From an uncultured Actinomycetes bacterium (GTDB lineage Bacteria > Actinomycetota > Actinomycetes > S36-B12): a stretch of 16,976 nucleotides of DNA. The notes below the pieces were generated by a model. That model worked only from the letters and a program-made list of their open reading frames with translations, was not told the origin of the DNA and did no database searches. Both the position numbers and the translations under genes were made by a program. Positions 6,974-14,473 of the stretch are shown here, one piece after another. The stretch spans positions 1-16,976 of the forward strand of contig CAJXUJ010000012.1 in the NCBI GenBank assembly GCA_913061025.1. Reading direction: 5' to 3'. Numbering within the stretch: the first letter of the stretch is position 1; every line of letters begins with the position of its first letter.

Positions 6974-7001
6974 TGTGACCGTCGCGGAGTACACGTAGGC
7001 T
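6974..7001 (+). promoter_or_regulatory. Predicted leaderless promoter of the DUF2231 gene
   Basis: TAGGCT at 6996-7001 fits the actinobacterial TAnnnT -10 box and is followed by exactly 6 bases before GTG 7008, the usual geometry for a leaderless transcript starting at the start codon. A TGTGAC at 6974-6979 lies 16 bases upstream and could be the -35 element. No ribosome-binding site is seen. Predicted from pattern only. Confidence 0.5.
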
Positions 7002-7007
7002 CCTGGT

Positions 7008-7499
7008 GTGAGTTCGCCACTGGACACGGTCTTTGGTCTGCCGACCCACGTTCTTGTGGTGCATGCGGCTGTCGTGCTCTTGCCCCTGGGAGTGCTGTGC
7101 GGGGTTGTGATCGTCGTAGCGAGGAGGACCATCAATCGCTTGGGTCTGATCTCAGTGATCGTGACGGGCGTGGGAACCGCTGCTGCGTTCGTCAGCAAGG
7201 GGTCAGGCGAGGAGTTGGCGTCTCGCGTAGGCAGTCCGCAGCCCCACGTCGAATACGGGGAGGTCCTTCCGTTCTACGCCGCCGCGTTCTTCCTCGCCCT
7301 GTTGGCCTACTGGTTGTTCGCCCGGGGAGTTCCCGGCAACCGCACACGTCCGTGGTGGGTCATCGCGTTAGGTGGTCTCGTCCTCGTACTGGGGGCTGTG
7401 CTCGCGTGGTTCACGATCCTCACAGGGCACTCGGGTGCTGCCGCTACGTGGGAAGCGGTCATCGAGAACACCAGCCCCGGTCAGTTTCCCGTCGAGTAG
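7008..7499 (+). CDS. DUF2231 family membrane protein
   Basis: This 163-residue protein has four predicted membrane segments at about residues 18-38, 45-62, 87-105 and 117-138. The N-terminus has FGLPTHVLVVHAAVVLLPLG, close to the 'GLPxHPLxVH' opening of DUF2231 proteins. A glycine- and histidine-containing motif TGHSGAAATW (139-148) follows the last helix, as in that family. His14, His19, His80 and His141 could bind a metal or heme, but this is inference. The function of DUF2231 is not established. The gene faces away from the RebB-like gene, so the 60 bases between them probably hold both promoters. GTG 7008 is supported by the TAGGCT box at leaderless spacing. It ends 6 bases before the stop of the convergent rsgA. 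Confidence 0.75.
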   Translation: MSSPLDTVFGLPTHVLVVHAAVVLLPLGVLCGVVIVVARRTINRLGLISVIVTGVGTAAAFVSKGSGEELASRVGSPQPHVEYGEVLPFYAAAFFLALLAYWLFARGVPGNRTRPWWVIALGGLVLVLGAVLAWFTILTGHSGAAATWEAVIENTSPGQFPVE

Positions 7500-7505
7500 G
7501 TCGCG

Positions 7506-8507
7506 CTAGTCCCAGGTATCGGCCTCTGCACGGCTGCGCAACACTCGTCGAAGTGACTCAAGCCGGGCTGGGTTGACCTGCGGATCGGTATCGAGAGCGC
7601 AGTGCGGTTCGTCGTGCGAACAACCGCGCGGACATGCGTTGGCTGCCAGCCGCAGGTCCGGGAACGCGTGGATCACCCGTTCGGGATCGACGTGCGCGAG
7701 GCCGAAGGATCGGATACCCGGTGTATCGATGATGAGGCCACCGCCCGGCAGAGGGAGCGCTATCGCACTGGTGGAGGTGTGGCGGCCCTTGCCGGTGACC
7801 GCGTTCACCCCACCGGTTGCTCGATCGGCATCGGGAACCAGGGCGTTGACGAGCGTGGACTTCCCGACCCCGGAATGGCCGACCAGAACGGTCCGATGAT
7901 CGGTGAGCGCGTGCCGGACTTCCTCGGTGACCTGCTTGTGTGAAACCTCCAATAACGGAAGATCGAGTGGTCCATAAAGATCGGTCAGGGGAGTGGCAGG
8001 AGCGAGGTCTGTCTTGGTCACGATCAGCAGGGGAGAGATGCCGGCATCGAGTGCGGCGATGAGTGCCCTATCGATCAAACCGGTTCGAGGCTCGGGGTTC
8101 GTGCTCGCGACAACCACAGCGAGTTGATCGGCGTTAGCGACGATCACACGCTCGACGGGATCGGTGTCGTCGGCGGTTCGACGCAGTGTTGTCTCGCGAG
8201 GAAGACGGCGAACAATTCGAGCGAAGTCTTCCCGGCCTTCCCGTTCGATGACCGTCGAAGCATCCATACCCACGGCTTCGACGTAGTCACCTACGACGAT
8301 TCCCTTGCGGCCTAGTTCACGCGCCTTGACGGCGTAGTGCTCGGTTCCAACCTCGTCGATGATGGTGAAGCGACCGCGATCAACGGTGACCACCGTGGCC
8401 GTGCGGGCGTTGCCATGCTCGGGGCGTTCCTTGGTGCGTGGTCTGCTCTTGGAGCGGCCAGGGCGGATCCGAACGTCGTCCTCGTCGAGCCGATCTCGGC
8501 GTTTCAC
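7506..8507 (-). CDS. rsgA: Ribosome small-subunit GTPase RsgA
   Basis: RsgA is a circularly permuted GTPase that acts late in 30S subunit assembly. The 333-residue protein has an N-terminal basic tail, an OB-like domain (about 35-105), and GTPase motifs in permuted order: G4 TKTD (164-167), G1 GHSGVGKS (210-217) and G3 DTPG (261-264). A C-terminal zinc-binding region follows with C292, C296, H298 and C303. The start is GTG 8507-8505, with GGAG 5 bases upstream on the minus strand. It begins 10 bases after the aroA stop; the aroA-rsgA order is common in actinobacteria, supporting one transcript. Its stop lies 6 bases from the convergent DUF2231 gene. Confidence 0.96.
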   Translation of the reverse strand: MKRRDRLDEDDVRIRPGRSKSRPRTKERPEHGNARTATVVTVDRGRFTIIDEVGTEHYAVKARELGRKGIVVGDYVEAVGMDASTVIEREGREDFARIVRRLPRETTLRRTADDTDPVERVIVANADQLAVVVASTNPEPRTGLIDRALIAALDAGISPLLIVTKTDLAPATPLTDLYGPLDLPLLEVSHKQVTEEVRHALTDHRTVLVGHSGVGKSTLVNALVPDADRATGGVNAVTGKGRHTSTSAIALPLPGGGLIIDTPGIRSFGLAHVDPERVIHAFPDLRLAANACPRGCSHDEPHCALDTDPQVNPARLESLRRVLRSRAEADTWD

Positions 8508-8517
8508 GCGGACTCCG

Positions 8518-9855
8518 TCACGCGATGATCGATGTCCATAGGCCGGTGAAGTCCGGAATCGTCTTTGCAGTGGTACCGATGTTCTCTATCTCGACTCCCG
8601 GCACCCGGAGTCCGATGATCGCTGCAGTGGTGGCCATTCGATGATCGTCGTAGGTGGCGAATTCCCCGGGCTGGAGTTCGGTCGGTTCGATTCGCAAGCC
8701 ATCATCCGTCTGAGATACCGCGCCACCGAGTTGGTTGATCTCCCTCTCGAGGGCAGCGAGGCGATCGGTTTCGTGTCCGCGGATGTGACCGATCCCGCGC
8801 AACACGCTTGGTTGCTCGGCAAAGCAGGCGATGGCGGCCATGGAAGGGGCGGTCTCGCCGATGGCGGATAGATCGATGTCTACACCCGCGAGGCGTTCGG
8901 GACCGCTGACGATCAATCCATCGTGATGGTGCTCGATAGTGGCGCCAAATGCGGCGAGAACGTTGAGGACCTGATCGGAGGGCTGCAGGGACTCTCGCGG
9001 CCAGTCGGCTATCACAACACGTCCTGCCGTCACGAGTGCTGCGGCAATGAATGGCAGAGCATTGGAGATATCCGGCTCGATTCGCCAATCGTGCGCCCGC
9101 ATTTCTTGGGGGTCCACATGCCAGGTAAATCGGGTGTGCTCGCTGACCGGTGGATCCTGGGACTCGCGGACGCGAACTCCGTGTTCGGCAAGCATGCGGA
9201 TCGTCATGTCGATGTGCGGAGTGCTCGGTATGGCCGCCCCGACGTGATGGATCGTTGCCCCGGCTTCGAACCGCGGAGCTGACATCAACAACGCCGTCAC
9301 GAATTGACTAGAGCGCGATGCGTCCAAGACGACCTCGCCGCCGGGAACGCGGCCGGTACCGCGGACCAGGATCGGGAGTTTGCCGGTACCGGCATCGTCG
9401 ACCTCGATTCCCACATCGCGCATGGCCTCGATCAGGGTTGCCATCGGTCGACGCCGCGCGGCCCGATCCCCGTCGAACATGACCTCAGTCTGTGCCAGAC
9501 CTGCCACGGGGGGTAGAAACCGCATCACGGTGCCGGCGAGGCCAACGTCGATGGCCAGTGGCTCTTTTGCTCCGAGGAAGTGCGGAGTGATCGTCAGGGT
9601 CATTCCATCGATGGATGAGTTCGTTTCGGTGACCTCGACTCCGAGCACACGTAGCGCTTGGATCATCAGCGTGGTATCCCGAGAGCGCAGAGCGTTGGTG
9701 ATGGTGCTCGGGCCGTCGCTGAGTGCAGCGAGAACCAATGCTCGATTTGTGAGTGACTTCGATCCCGGCACTCGGACGGTTGCGTCGATGGGGCCGGGTG
9801 ACACGGGAGCCGACCAGTACTCCGCCTGGGCGATCGAATCGTGTCCCGTCGTCAT
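8518..9855 (-). CDS. aroA: 3-phosphoshikimate 1-carboxyvinyltransferase (EPSP synthase)
   Basis: AroA joins shikimate 3-phosphate and phosphoenolpyruvate in the shikimate pathway. The 445-residue protein shows PGSKSLTNRAL (30-40), GLAGTVMRFLPP (105-116), FDGDRAARRRP (127-137), SRSSQFVTALLMSAP, IEPDISNALPF, GHETDRLAALEREINQLGG and YDDHRMATTAAIIGLRV, together covering the two-domain fold. In the PEP-binding loop, the usual GNAGTAMRP of E. coli AroA reads GLAGTVMRF; I recall the same type in mycobacteria. The start ATG 9855-9853 has no ribosome-binding site but has TACCCT at the exact leaderless spacing. The upstream same-strand nuclease gene ends 37 bases away; rsgA follows 10 bases downstream. 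Confidence 0.96.
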   Translation of the reverse strand: MTTGHDSIAQAEYWSAPVSPGPIDATVRVPGSKSLTNRALVLAALSDGPSTITNALRSRDTTLMIQALRVLGVEVTETNSSIDGMTLTITPHFLGAKEPLAIDVGLAGTVMRFLPPVAGLAQTEVMFDGDRAARRRPMATLIEAMRDVGIEVDDAGTGKLPILVRGTGRVPGGEVVLDASRSSQFVTALLMSAPRFEAGATIHHVGAAIPSTPHIDMTIRMLAEHGVRVRESQDPPVSEHTRFTWHVDPQEMRAHDWRIEPDISNALPFIAAALVTAGRVVIADWPRESLQPSDQVLNVLAAFGATIEHHHDGLIVSGPERLAGVDIDLSAIGETAPSMAAIACFAEQPSVLRGIGHIRGHETDRLAALEREINQLGGAVSQTDDGLRIEPTELQPGEFATYDDHRMATTAAIIGLRVPGVEIENIGTTAKTIPDFTGLWTSIIA

Positions 9856-9861
9856 TGCGTC

Positions 9862-9887
9862 AGGGTAGTGCGGGTCCTGCGCGTCAA
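9862..9887 (-). promoter_or_regulatory. Predicted leaderless promoter of aroA
   Basis: On the minus strand TACCCT occupies 9867-9862 and is followed by six bases (GACGCA) before ATG 9855. This matches the TAnnnT box at -12 to -7 of leaderless actinobacterial genes. A TTGACG at 9887-9882 resembles a -35 element but the spacer is only 14 bases, so it may be chance. It would give aroA-rsgA its own transcript independent of the upstream nuclease gene. Confidence 0.5.
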
Positions 9888-9892
9888 GCGCG

Positions 9893-11302
9893 CTAGCCGG
9901 TCACCCCAGCGGTCACATCGACGGTCATGTCGTCGTCGGCGATGGTCGTTGGGATCCCGAGGGTGTCCTCGAGCTGAGATGCCAGGGCGCTGGCCGAGTC
10001 CTGCTCGGCGTGAACTATGTAGACGGCCGCTGGTCGAGGGCGAGCGGATCCGATCCAGTCGATGAGTTCGCTGCGGTCCGCGTGCACGCTGAACGCCTCG
10101 ATGTCCACGACCTGAGCGTTCACCGGGACGTCCTGGCCGTGAATACGCACGGACCGGGCACCGTCGCGGAGTTGTTGGCCGGGAGTCCCCATCGCCTGGT
10201 ATCCCACGAGCAGTACGCAGTTGTTCGGGTGCGGCAGAAAGTACTTCAAATGGTGGGTGACTCGACCGCCACTGGCCATTCCCGAGGCCGAGATGATGAT
10301 CTTCGGTCCGGGGGTGTCGAGCTTCTTGGATTCCTCCGTCGAGTGGGCCTCGTGAAGGCCGGGAAGGTGAATCTGTGAAATCCCCTCGGCGATGGTGGCC
10401 GTGGTTATTTCCGGATCGGCGTTGTTGATCGCATCGCGATAGACGGACAGCGCCGCGAGCGCCATCGGGCTGTCGGCGTAGATCGGCACCACCGGAATGC
10501 GGTGCTGGTCCATCAGATCTCGAAGTGCCGTCAATAGGACTTCAGTGCGGTCCACGGCGAATGCTGGGACGACAACGGTCCCGCCCTGATTGATCGTCCG
10601 AGTGATGGCTTCGGCCATCTCCTCCATCTCGGCATCGACGTCCGCGTGATCGCGATCTCCGTAGGTGCCTTCCATGACGACGGCGTCGGCGTCCAGGGGT
10701 GGATGCGGACCCTTGAGCAGTGGGTGGTTCCCGCGGCCGAGGTCACCGCTGAAGACGACGCGGGCGTGCTCGGGAGATGGCCCGGTTTCGGTCACCGAGA
10801 CGGTGGATGAACCGAGAATGTGGCCGGCCGGGTCGAATCTGCAGGCGAACTCGTCCGTCACCGCGAAGGCCTGCCCGAAATCGCGTGGCAGAAGCAATCC
10901 GATCGCGGTCTCGGCGTCCTGCGACGTGTAGAGCGGCTGGGGGTCGGCGTGTCGGGAGTAGCCGGCGCGCCGGGCGTAGGCCGTGTCTTCCTCCTGGAGA
11001 TGCGCGGAGTCGCGAAGGATGATCGGTACGAGGGATCCGGTGTTGGGCGTGCAGTAGATCGGTCCCGAGAAGCCCTGCTTCACCAAGGCTGGAAGGTAGC
11101 CGCAGTGGTCGAGGTGGGCGTGGGTCAGGACCACGGCAGCGATGTCCGTTGCAGGGACGGGGAATGCGTCCCAGTTGCGTCGGCGGATCGCTCGGGACCC
11201 CTGGAACATGCCGCAGTCGACGAGGAATTGGGTGGATGTTCCCGAGACGAGGAAGCGGGATCCGGTGACAGTGCCCGCGGCACCGAGGAAGCGGATGCGC
11301 AC
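9893..11302 (-). CDS. Beta-CASP metallo-beta-lactamase RNase (CPSF73-like)
   Basis: This 469-residue protein begins VRIRFLGAAGTVTGSRFLV and carries the zinc-binding THAHLDHCG (60-68; H61, H63, D65, H66). It also has AGHILGSS, FSGDLGRGNHPLL and ESTYGDR-like MEGTYGDRDH. The inserted beta-CASP domain ends in ISASGMASGGRVTHHLKYFLP. The C-terminal AFSVHADRSELIDWI and IVHAEQDSASALASQL carry the last metal ligands. This is the bacterial CPSF73-like nuclease family (Thermus TTHA0252 type), expected to cut RNA. The usual HGE near the C-terminus reads HAE. GTG 11302-11300 is preferred because the lactamase fold starts right there, 4 bases after the DUF3043 stop; a longer frame upstream would only add residues overlapping that gene. 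Poor ribosome-binding site suggests coupling to DUF3043 translation. Confidence 0.9.
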   Translation of the reverse strand: MRIRFLGAAGTVTGSRFLVSGTSTQFLVDCGMFQGSRAIRRRNWDAFPVPATDIAAVVLTHAHLDHCGYLPALVKQGFSGPIYCTPNTGSLVPIILRDSAHLQEEDTAYARRAGYSRHADPQPLYTSQDAETAIGLLLPRDFGQAFAVTDEFACRFDPAGHILGSSTVSVTETGPSPEHARVVFSGDLGRGNHPLLKGPHPPLDADAVVMEGTYGDRDHADVDAEMEEMAEAITRTINQGGTVVVPAFAVDRTEVLLTALRDLMDQHRIPVVPIYADSPMALAALSVYRDAINNADPEITTATIAEGISQIHLPGLHEAHSTEESKKLDTPGPKIIISASGMASGGRVTHHLKYFLPHPNNCVLLVGYQAMGTPGQQLRDGARSVRIHGQDVPVNAQVVDIEAFSVHADRSELIDWIGSARPRPAAVYIVHAEQDSASALASQLEDTLGIPTTIADDDMTVDVTAGVTG

Positions 11303-11306
11303 GAGG

Positions 11307-11951
11307 TCAGCCCGTCTTGATGGCTTTACCGTCCGGGCCACGCTTGATGGGCTTGCCTCCGCGGGTAACCATCGGTGGTGGCAAGCGCAGACGTCGAAGC
11401 TGAAGTGCACGCATGACTGCGTAGAGCAGCAGGCCTCGTCGGTCCGACTTCTCGGGGAAGGCCTTCTTAGCCTTCAGGCTGAGTTGGACGAGCAGGATCG
11501 TGGTGTCGATGACGATCAGTGCGGTAACAGCGAAGAACGCCAGGGAGACGAACGACTGCAACGCCGGGTTCTGGATGAACCCGAGGAGTAGCACCGCGAT
11601 CGCGATAAAGATGAAGTATTCGGCGACCGTGACTCGAGCGTCGACGAAGTCACGCACGAAGCGTCGGTTGGCCCCTCGGTCACGGGCTGGCATGTATCGC
11701 TCGTCACCGACCATCATCCCGGCGCGCTGCCGGGCTCGGGCGTCGCGTTCGGCCTCTCGGGCCGCCTTCTTGCCCTCCTTGGTGCCGCGTCCGCGGCTGG
11801 TCGCTCGCAGCCCCTGTTTGCGAGCCGCCTCGGCTTCTTTTCGTGACGGGGTAGCCCGTCCCTTCGGAGCCCGGGGGTCGCCTTCGACGGGCGTGGGCTC
11901 GGGGGTGTCGGGTGTGGAGGATCCGCCCCAGAATTTCGGTATACCGGCCAT
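11307..11951 (-). CDS. DUF3043 domain membrane protein
   Basis: This 214-residue protein has a long charged N-terminal half (Arg/Lys/Glu rich, residues 30-75). The family core GMMVGDERYMPARDRG and NRRFVRDFVDARVTVAEYF follows (78-113), then two membrane helices at about 110-127 and 132-156 and a basic tail ending in KRGPDGKAIKTG. This fits DUF3043, an actinobacteria-restricted family of unknown function, with the helical hairpin in the membrane and both tails probably cytoplasmic. It is transcribed divergently from pspA, a neighbourhood I recall in other actinobacteria, so a role at the envelope is plausible (inference). ATG 11951 has no ribosome-binding site; a TAGGCT box lies 9 bases upstream, so the leader would be very short or absent. 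It leads directly into the nuclease gene. Confidence 0.9.
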   Translation of the reverse strand: MAGIPKFWGGSSTPDTPEPTPVEGDPRAPKGRATPSRKEAEAARKQGLRATSRGRGTKEGKKAAREAERDARARQRAGMMVGDERYMPARDRGANRRFVRDFVDARVTVAEYFIFIAIAVLLLGFIQNPALQSFVSLAFFAVTALIVIDTTILLVQLSLKAKKAFPEKSDRRGLLLYAVMRALQLRRLRLPPPMVTRGGKPIKRGPDGKAIKTG

Positions 11952-11960
11952 GATCTGACC

Positions 11961-12010
11961 AGCCTAACGGCGGGGCAGCACGGGCGCCGCGTCGTCCTGC
12001 GGCTTAGGCT
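11961..12010. promoter_or_regulatory. Possible divergent promoter boxes between DUF3043 and pspA genes
   Basis: The hexamer TAGGCT occurs on the minus strand at 11966-11961 (9 bases before the DUF3043 ATG) and on the plus strand at 12005-12010 (64 bases before the pspA ATG). Both fit TAnnnT -10 boxes facing opposite ways. No matching -35 element was found for the plus-strand copy. Weak, pattern-only evidence. Confidence 0.3.
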
Positions 12011-12074
12011 GAGGGCACGGATTCGGGTGGTGAGCCCGCGTCATGCGAGATTCGGCGGAATAGAGGTAACGCAC

Positions 12075-12803
12075 ATGGGTCTGTGGCAGCGCTTCACGAT
12101 GATCTTCAAGTCCAAGGCGTCCAAGGCACTTGATCGGGCCGAGGATCCGCGGGAAACCCTCGACTACTCGTACGAGAAGCAACTCGAACTCCTGCAAAAG
12201 GTGCGCCGGGGCGTTGCCGACGTTGCCACCAGCCGCAAGCGGATCGAACTTCAACTCCAAGGCCTCTCGCAGAAGGAAAGCACCCTTGAGGAGCAGGCCC
12301 GCGCGGCTCTGGCCCAGGGTCGTGAGGACCTCGCACGCGAGGCGCTGACGCGCCGTAGCGGCCTCCACCAACAGATTGCGGACCTGCAGACACAGTTGGC
12401 GCAGTTGCAGGAGCAGGAGGAGAAACTCACCGTCGCTGCTCAGCAGTTGCAGACGAAGGTCGAGTCCTTCCGCACCCGCAAGGAGACGATTAAGGCCAGT
12501 TACTCGGCGGCCGAGGCCACGACCAAGATCAACGAGGCCTTCTCTGGAATTTCGAATGAGCTCGGTGACGTCGGCCTCGCCGTCCAGCGGGCCGAGGACA
12601 AGACCCAGGAAATGCAGGCCAGAGCGGGCGCCATTGACGAGCTCATGGCCAGCGGAGCGCTCGAGGACCCGATGGGAATGGGCAAGGACTCCATCACGGC
12701 CGAGCTCGAGCAGATGGCTTCAGCGGCCGAGGTCGAATCCACTCTCGCCGCGATGAAGAACGAGCTCGGTTCGGCGGAGAAGAAGCCCGAGATCGAGCAG
12801 TAG
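12075..12803 (+). CDS. pspA: PspA/IM30 (ESCRT-III-like) membrane-stress protein
   Basis: This 242-residue protein starts MGLWQRFTMIFKSKASKALDRAEDPRETLDYSYEKQLELLQKV-like, as PspA/IM30 proteins do: a short amphipathic helix that binds stressed membrane, then a long coiled coil (about 25-190) rich in Gln, Glu, Lys and Ala. The family assembles into rods or rings on the cytoplasmic face and protects membrane integrity. The C-terminal 50 residues (ELMASGALEDPMG onward) match actinobacterial members. ATG 12075 is set by the conserved MGLWQRF start and by AGAGGT at 12062-12067, 7 bases away. It leads a plus-strand group with htpX and pspAB. No sigma-54-type promoter or PspF-like activator is visible. 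Confidence 0.93.
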   Translation: MGLWQRFTMIFKSKASKALDRAEDPRETLDYSYEKQLELLQKVRRGVADVATSRKRIELQLQGLSQKESTLEEQARAALAQGREDLAREALTRRSGLHQQIADLQTQLAQLQEQEEKLTVAAQQLQTKVESFRTRKETIKASYSAAEATTKINEAFSGISNELGDVGLAVQRAEDKTQEMQARAGAIDELMASGALEDPMGMGKDSITAELEQMASAAEVESTLAAMKNELGSAEKKPEIEQ

Positions 12804-12811
12804 TCGCGGCT

Positions 12812-13534
12812 GTGCACGCGCTGCTCCTGCACGGCGGCGGGCACGGAGGGTGGTGCTGGGACGCCGTTCGTGGGCACCTCGCCGATCTGGGCATCGACTC
12901 CAGTGCGCCGGACCTTCCCGGTTCTGGGGTGGACCGCACTCCGCGAGCCGGCATCGTTCTTGATGACTACATCGCCGCTGCAGTGGATGCGGTCGACCGA
13001 ATAGACGACGACGTCACGATCGTGGCGCACTCGATCGCTGGATTAACGGCTCCTGCGGTGGCGGTCGCCCGTCCCGACCAGGTCGCTCACGTGGTGTTCT
13101 TGGCGGCATTGGTCACCCGAACGGGAGAGCGGGGAATCGACTCGATCCCCGAGGATCGGCGCCCGTCGTATTTCACCTTGGCTGAGGCGTCCGGTGAGAA
13201 CTCCTTTCTGCCCAGGTTCGATGCCGCTTGGAAGCGCTTCTTCCCGAGCCTGCCTGAAGGCAAGGCTCGGGAGGTGTTCGAGAAACTCACCCCGCAACCG
13301 CTGGGTCCGTACCTGCAGCCCAACCCGGCCGGCGTCGACGCACTCGAGGCATTACCGGTGCGCCGTTCCTACATTCTGCTGAGCGACGACCGGACTTTTG
13401 CACCGGAACAAGCGCGGGAGTTCGCCGCCGTGGCGGACTGTTCTCCCATCGAGCGTCCCGGTGACCACTGCTGGATGCTCACGGACCCGAAGGCGTGCGC
13501 TGGGGAAGTCGCTGAACTCATGCGGCCCAGGTAA
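12812..13534 (+). CDS. Alpha/beta hydrolase inside the psp cluster
   Basis: This 240-residue single-domain hydrolase begins MHALLLHGGGHGGWCWDAV, the oxyanion-loop segment of the small esterase/hydroxynitrile-lyase-like group. The likely nucleophile is S74 in AHSIA (72-76), where the usual GxSxG has Ala at both glycine positions. D192 or D193 (LLSDDRTFAPEQA) and H219 (RPGDHCWMLTDP) complete a plausible triad. A helical cap lies at about 105-175. No signal peptide or membrane helix is seen, so it is cytoplasmic; substrate unknown. GTG 12812 starts 8 bases after the pspA stop with no clear ribosome-binding site, pointing to coupled translation. The hydrolase is not a standard psp component as far as I know. 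An esterase or lyase activity is the best guess. Confidence 0.85.
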   Translation: MHALLLHGGGHGGWCWDAVRGHLADLGIDSSAPDLPGSGVDRTPRAGIVLDDYIAAAVDAVDRIDDDVTIVAHSIAGLTAPAVAVARPDQVAHVVFLAALVTRTGERGIDSIPEDRRPSYFTLAEASGENSFLPRFDAAWKRFFPSLPEGKAREVFEKLTPQPLGPYLQPNPAGVDALEALPVRRSYILLSDDRTFAPEQAREFAAVADCSPIERPGDHCWMLTDPKACAGEVAELMRPR

Positions 13535-13567
13535 ATTGACGTAGGTCGACGAAAGGGGCTCGGCGCT

Positions 13568-14473
13568 GTGGCGCGCACCAGGTATGGCACCGACCGCGGA
13601 CTGACCGCCCGGATGTTCGGCACGCTGTTCGGACTCGGGTTGATGTATGTCCTGCTAGCGGCGGTTCTTTATGCATTCGGGTTCAGTGCGATATTCATTC
13701 TCGGCATCAGCGCGGCGCTGCTGTTCGGTCAGTGGTGGTTCTCCGACACCCTCTCGATGAAGGCGATGCGCGCGGTGGAAGTCACACCCGAGCAGGCGCC
13801 CCAACTGCATGCGGTGGTCGACCGATTGTGCGCGATGGCTGACATGCCGAAGCCCCGCGTAGGTATTGCGGATAACGACGCTCCCAACGCGTTTGCGACC
13901 GGACGGTCACCTAATCGCTCCGTCGTTGTCGTCACCACCGGTCTGTTGCGACGGCTCGATCGCGACGAGTTGGAAGGAGTGCTTGCTCACGAGTTGTCCC
14001 ATGTCGCGCATCGCGACGTCACGGTGATGACGATTGCCTCGTTCACCGCGATCCTCGCTGGATTCATGGTCCGCAGCGCGATGTGGGGATCGATGATGCG
14101 TGATCGTCGGGATCAGAACACCGCGCTGATCTTCTTCGCGGTCATGATCGTCAGCGTCCTCGTCTACTTCATCTCGTACCTGCTGATCAACGCGTTGTCG
14201 AGATACCGGGAATTGGGAGCCGACAGAGGAGCCGCGCTGCTCACCGGGCAACCAACGGCGCTGGCCAGCGCTCTGCAAAAGATTTCTGGTGATATGGCGA
14301 CGATCCCCACCAAGGACATCCGTCAGATGGAGGCGGTCAGTGCATTCGCTTTCGCTCCCGCCGTTGCCGGCAAGCGAGAGTTCACCCTCGAACAGTGGTT
14401 CTCGACTCACCCGCCTCTTGAAAAGCGGCTTGCGCAATTGGCCAAGATCGCTGGGGAGTTGGGTCAGCGCTGA
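13568..14473 (+). CDS. htpX: HtpX-type membrane zinc protease (M48)
   Basis: HtpX degrades misfolded membrane proteins. The 301-residue protein has two N-terminal membrane helices (about 15-36 and 40-56), the zinc motif HELSH (H141, E142, H145) and two further hydrophobic segments (about 153-172 and 186-208). The third ligand is E215 in SRYRELGADRGAA. NAFATGRSPNRSVVVVTTGLL and FSTHPPLEKRLAQL are family hallmarks, and the length is normal. GTG 13568 is preceded by AAAGGGG at 13552-13558 (9 bases). It shares one base with pspAB (TGATG at 14471-14475), so the two are translationally coupled. Pairing with PspA fits an envelope-stress function. Confidence 0.95.
   Translation: MARTRYGTDRGLTARMFGTLFGLGLMYVLLAAVLYAFGFSAIFILGISAALLFGQWWFSDTLSMKAMRAVEVTPEQAPQLHAVVDRLCAMADMPKPRVGIADNDAPNAFATGRSPNRSVVVVTTGLLRRLDRDELEGVLAHELSHVAHRDVTVMTIASFTAILAGFMVRSAMWGSMMRDRRDQNTALIFFAVMIVSVLVYFISYLLINALSRYRELGADRGAALLTGQPTALASALQKISGDMATIPTKDIRQMEAVSAFAFAPAVAGKREFTLEQWFSTHPPLEKRLAQLAKIAGELGQR

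Noticed and set aside
6948..7064. N-terminal extension of the RebB-like protein to ATG 7064
   Set aside because: It would bury the signal peptide, overlaps the divergent DUF2231 gene start, and has no family resemblance.
11303..11410. N-terminal extension of the beta-CASP nuclease to ATG 11410
   Set aside because: The metallo-beta-lactamase fold begins at GTG 11302; the extra residues lie wholly inside the DUF3043 gene in another frame.
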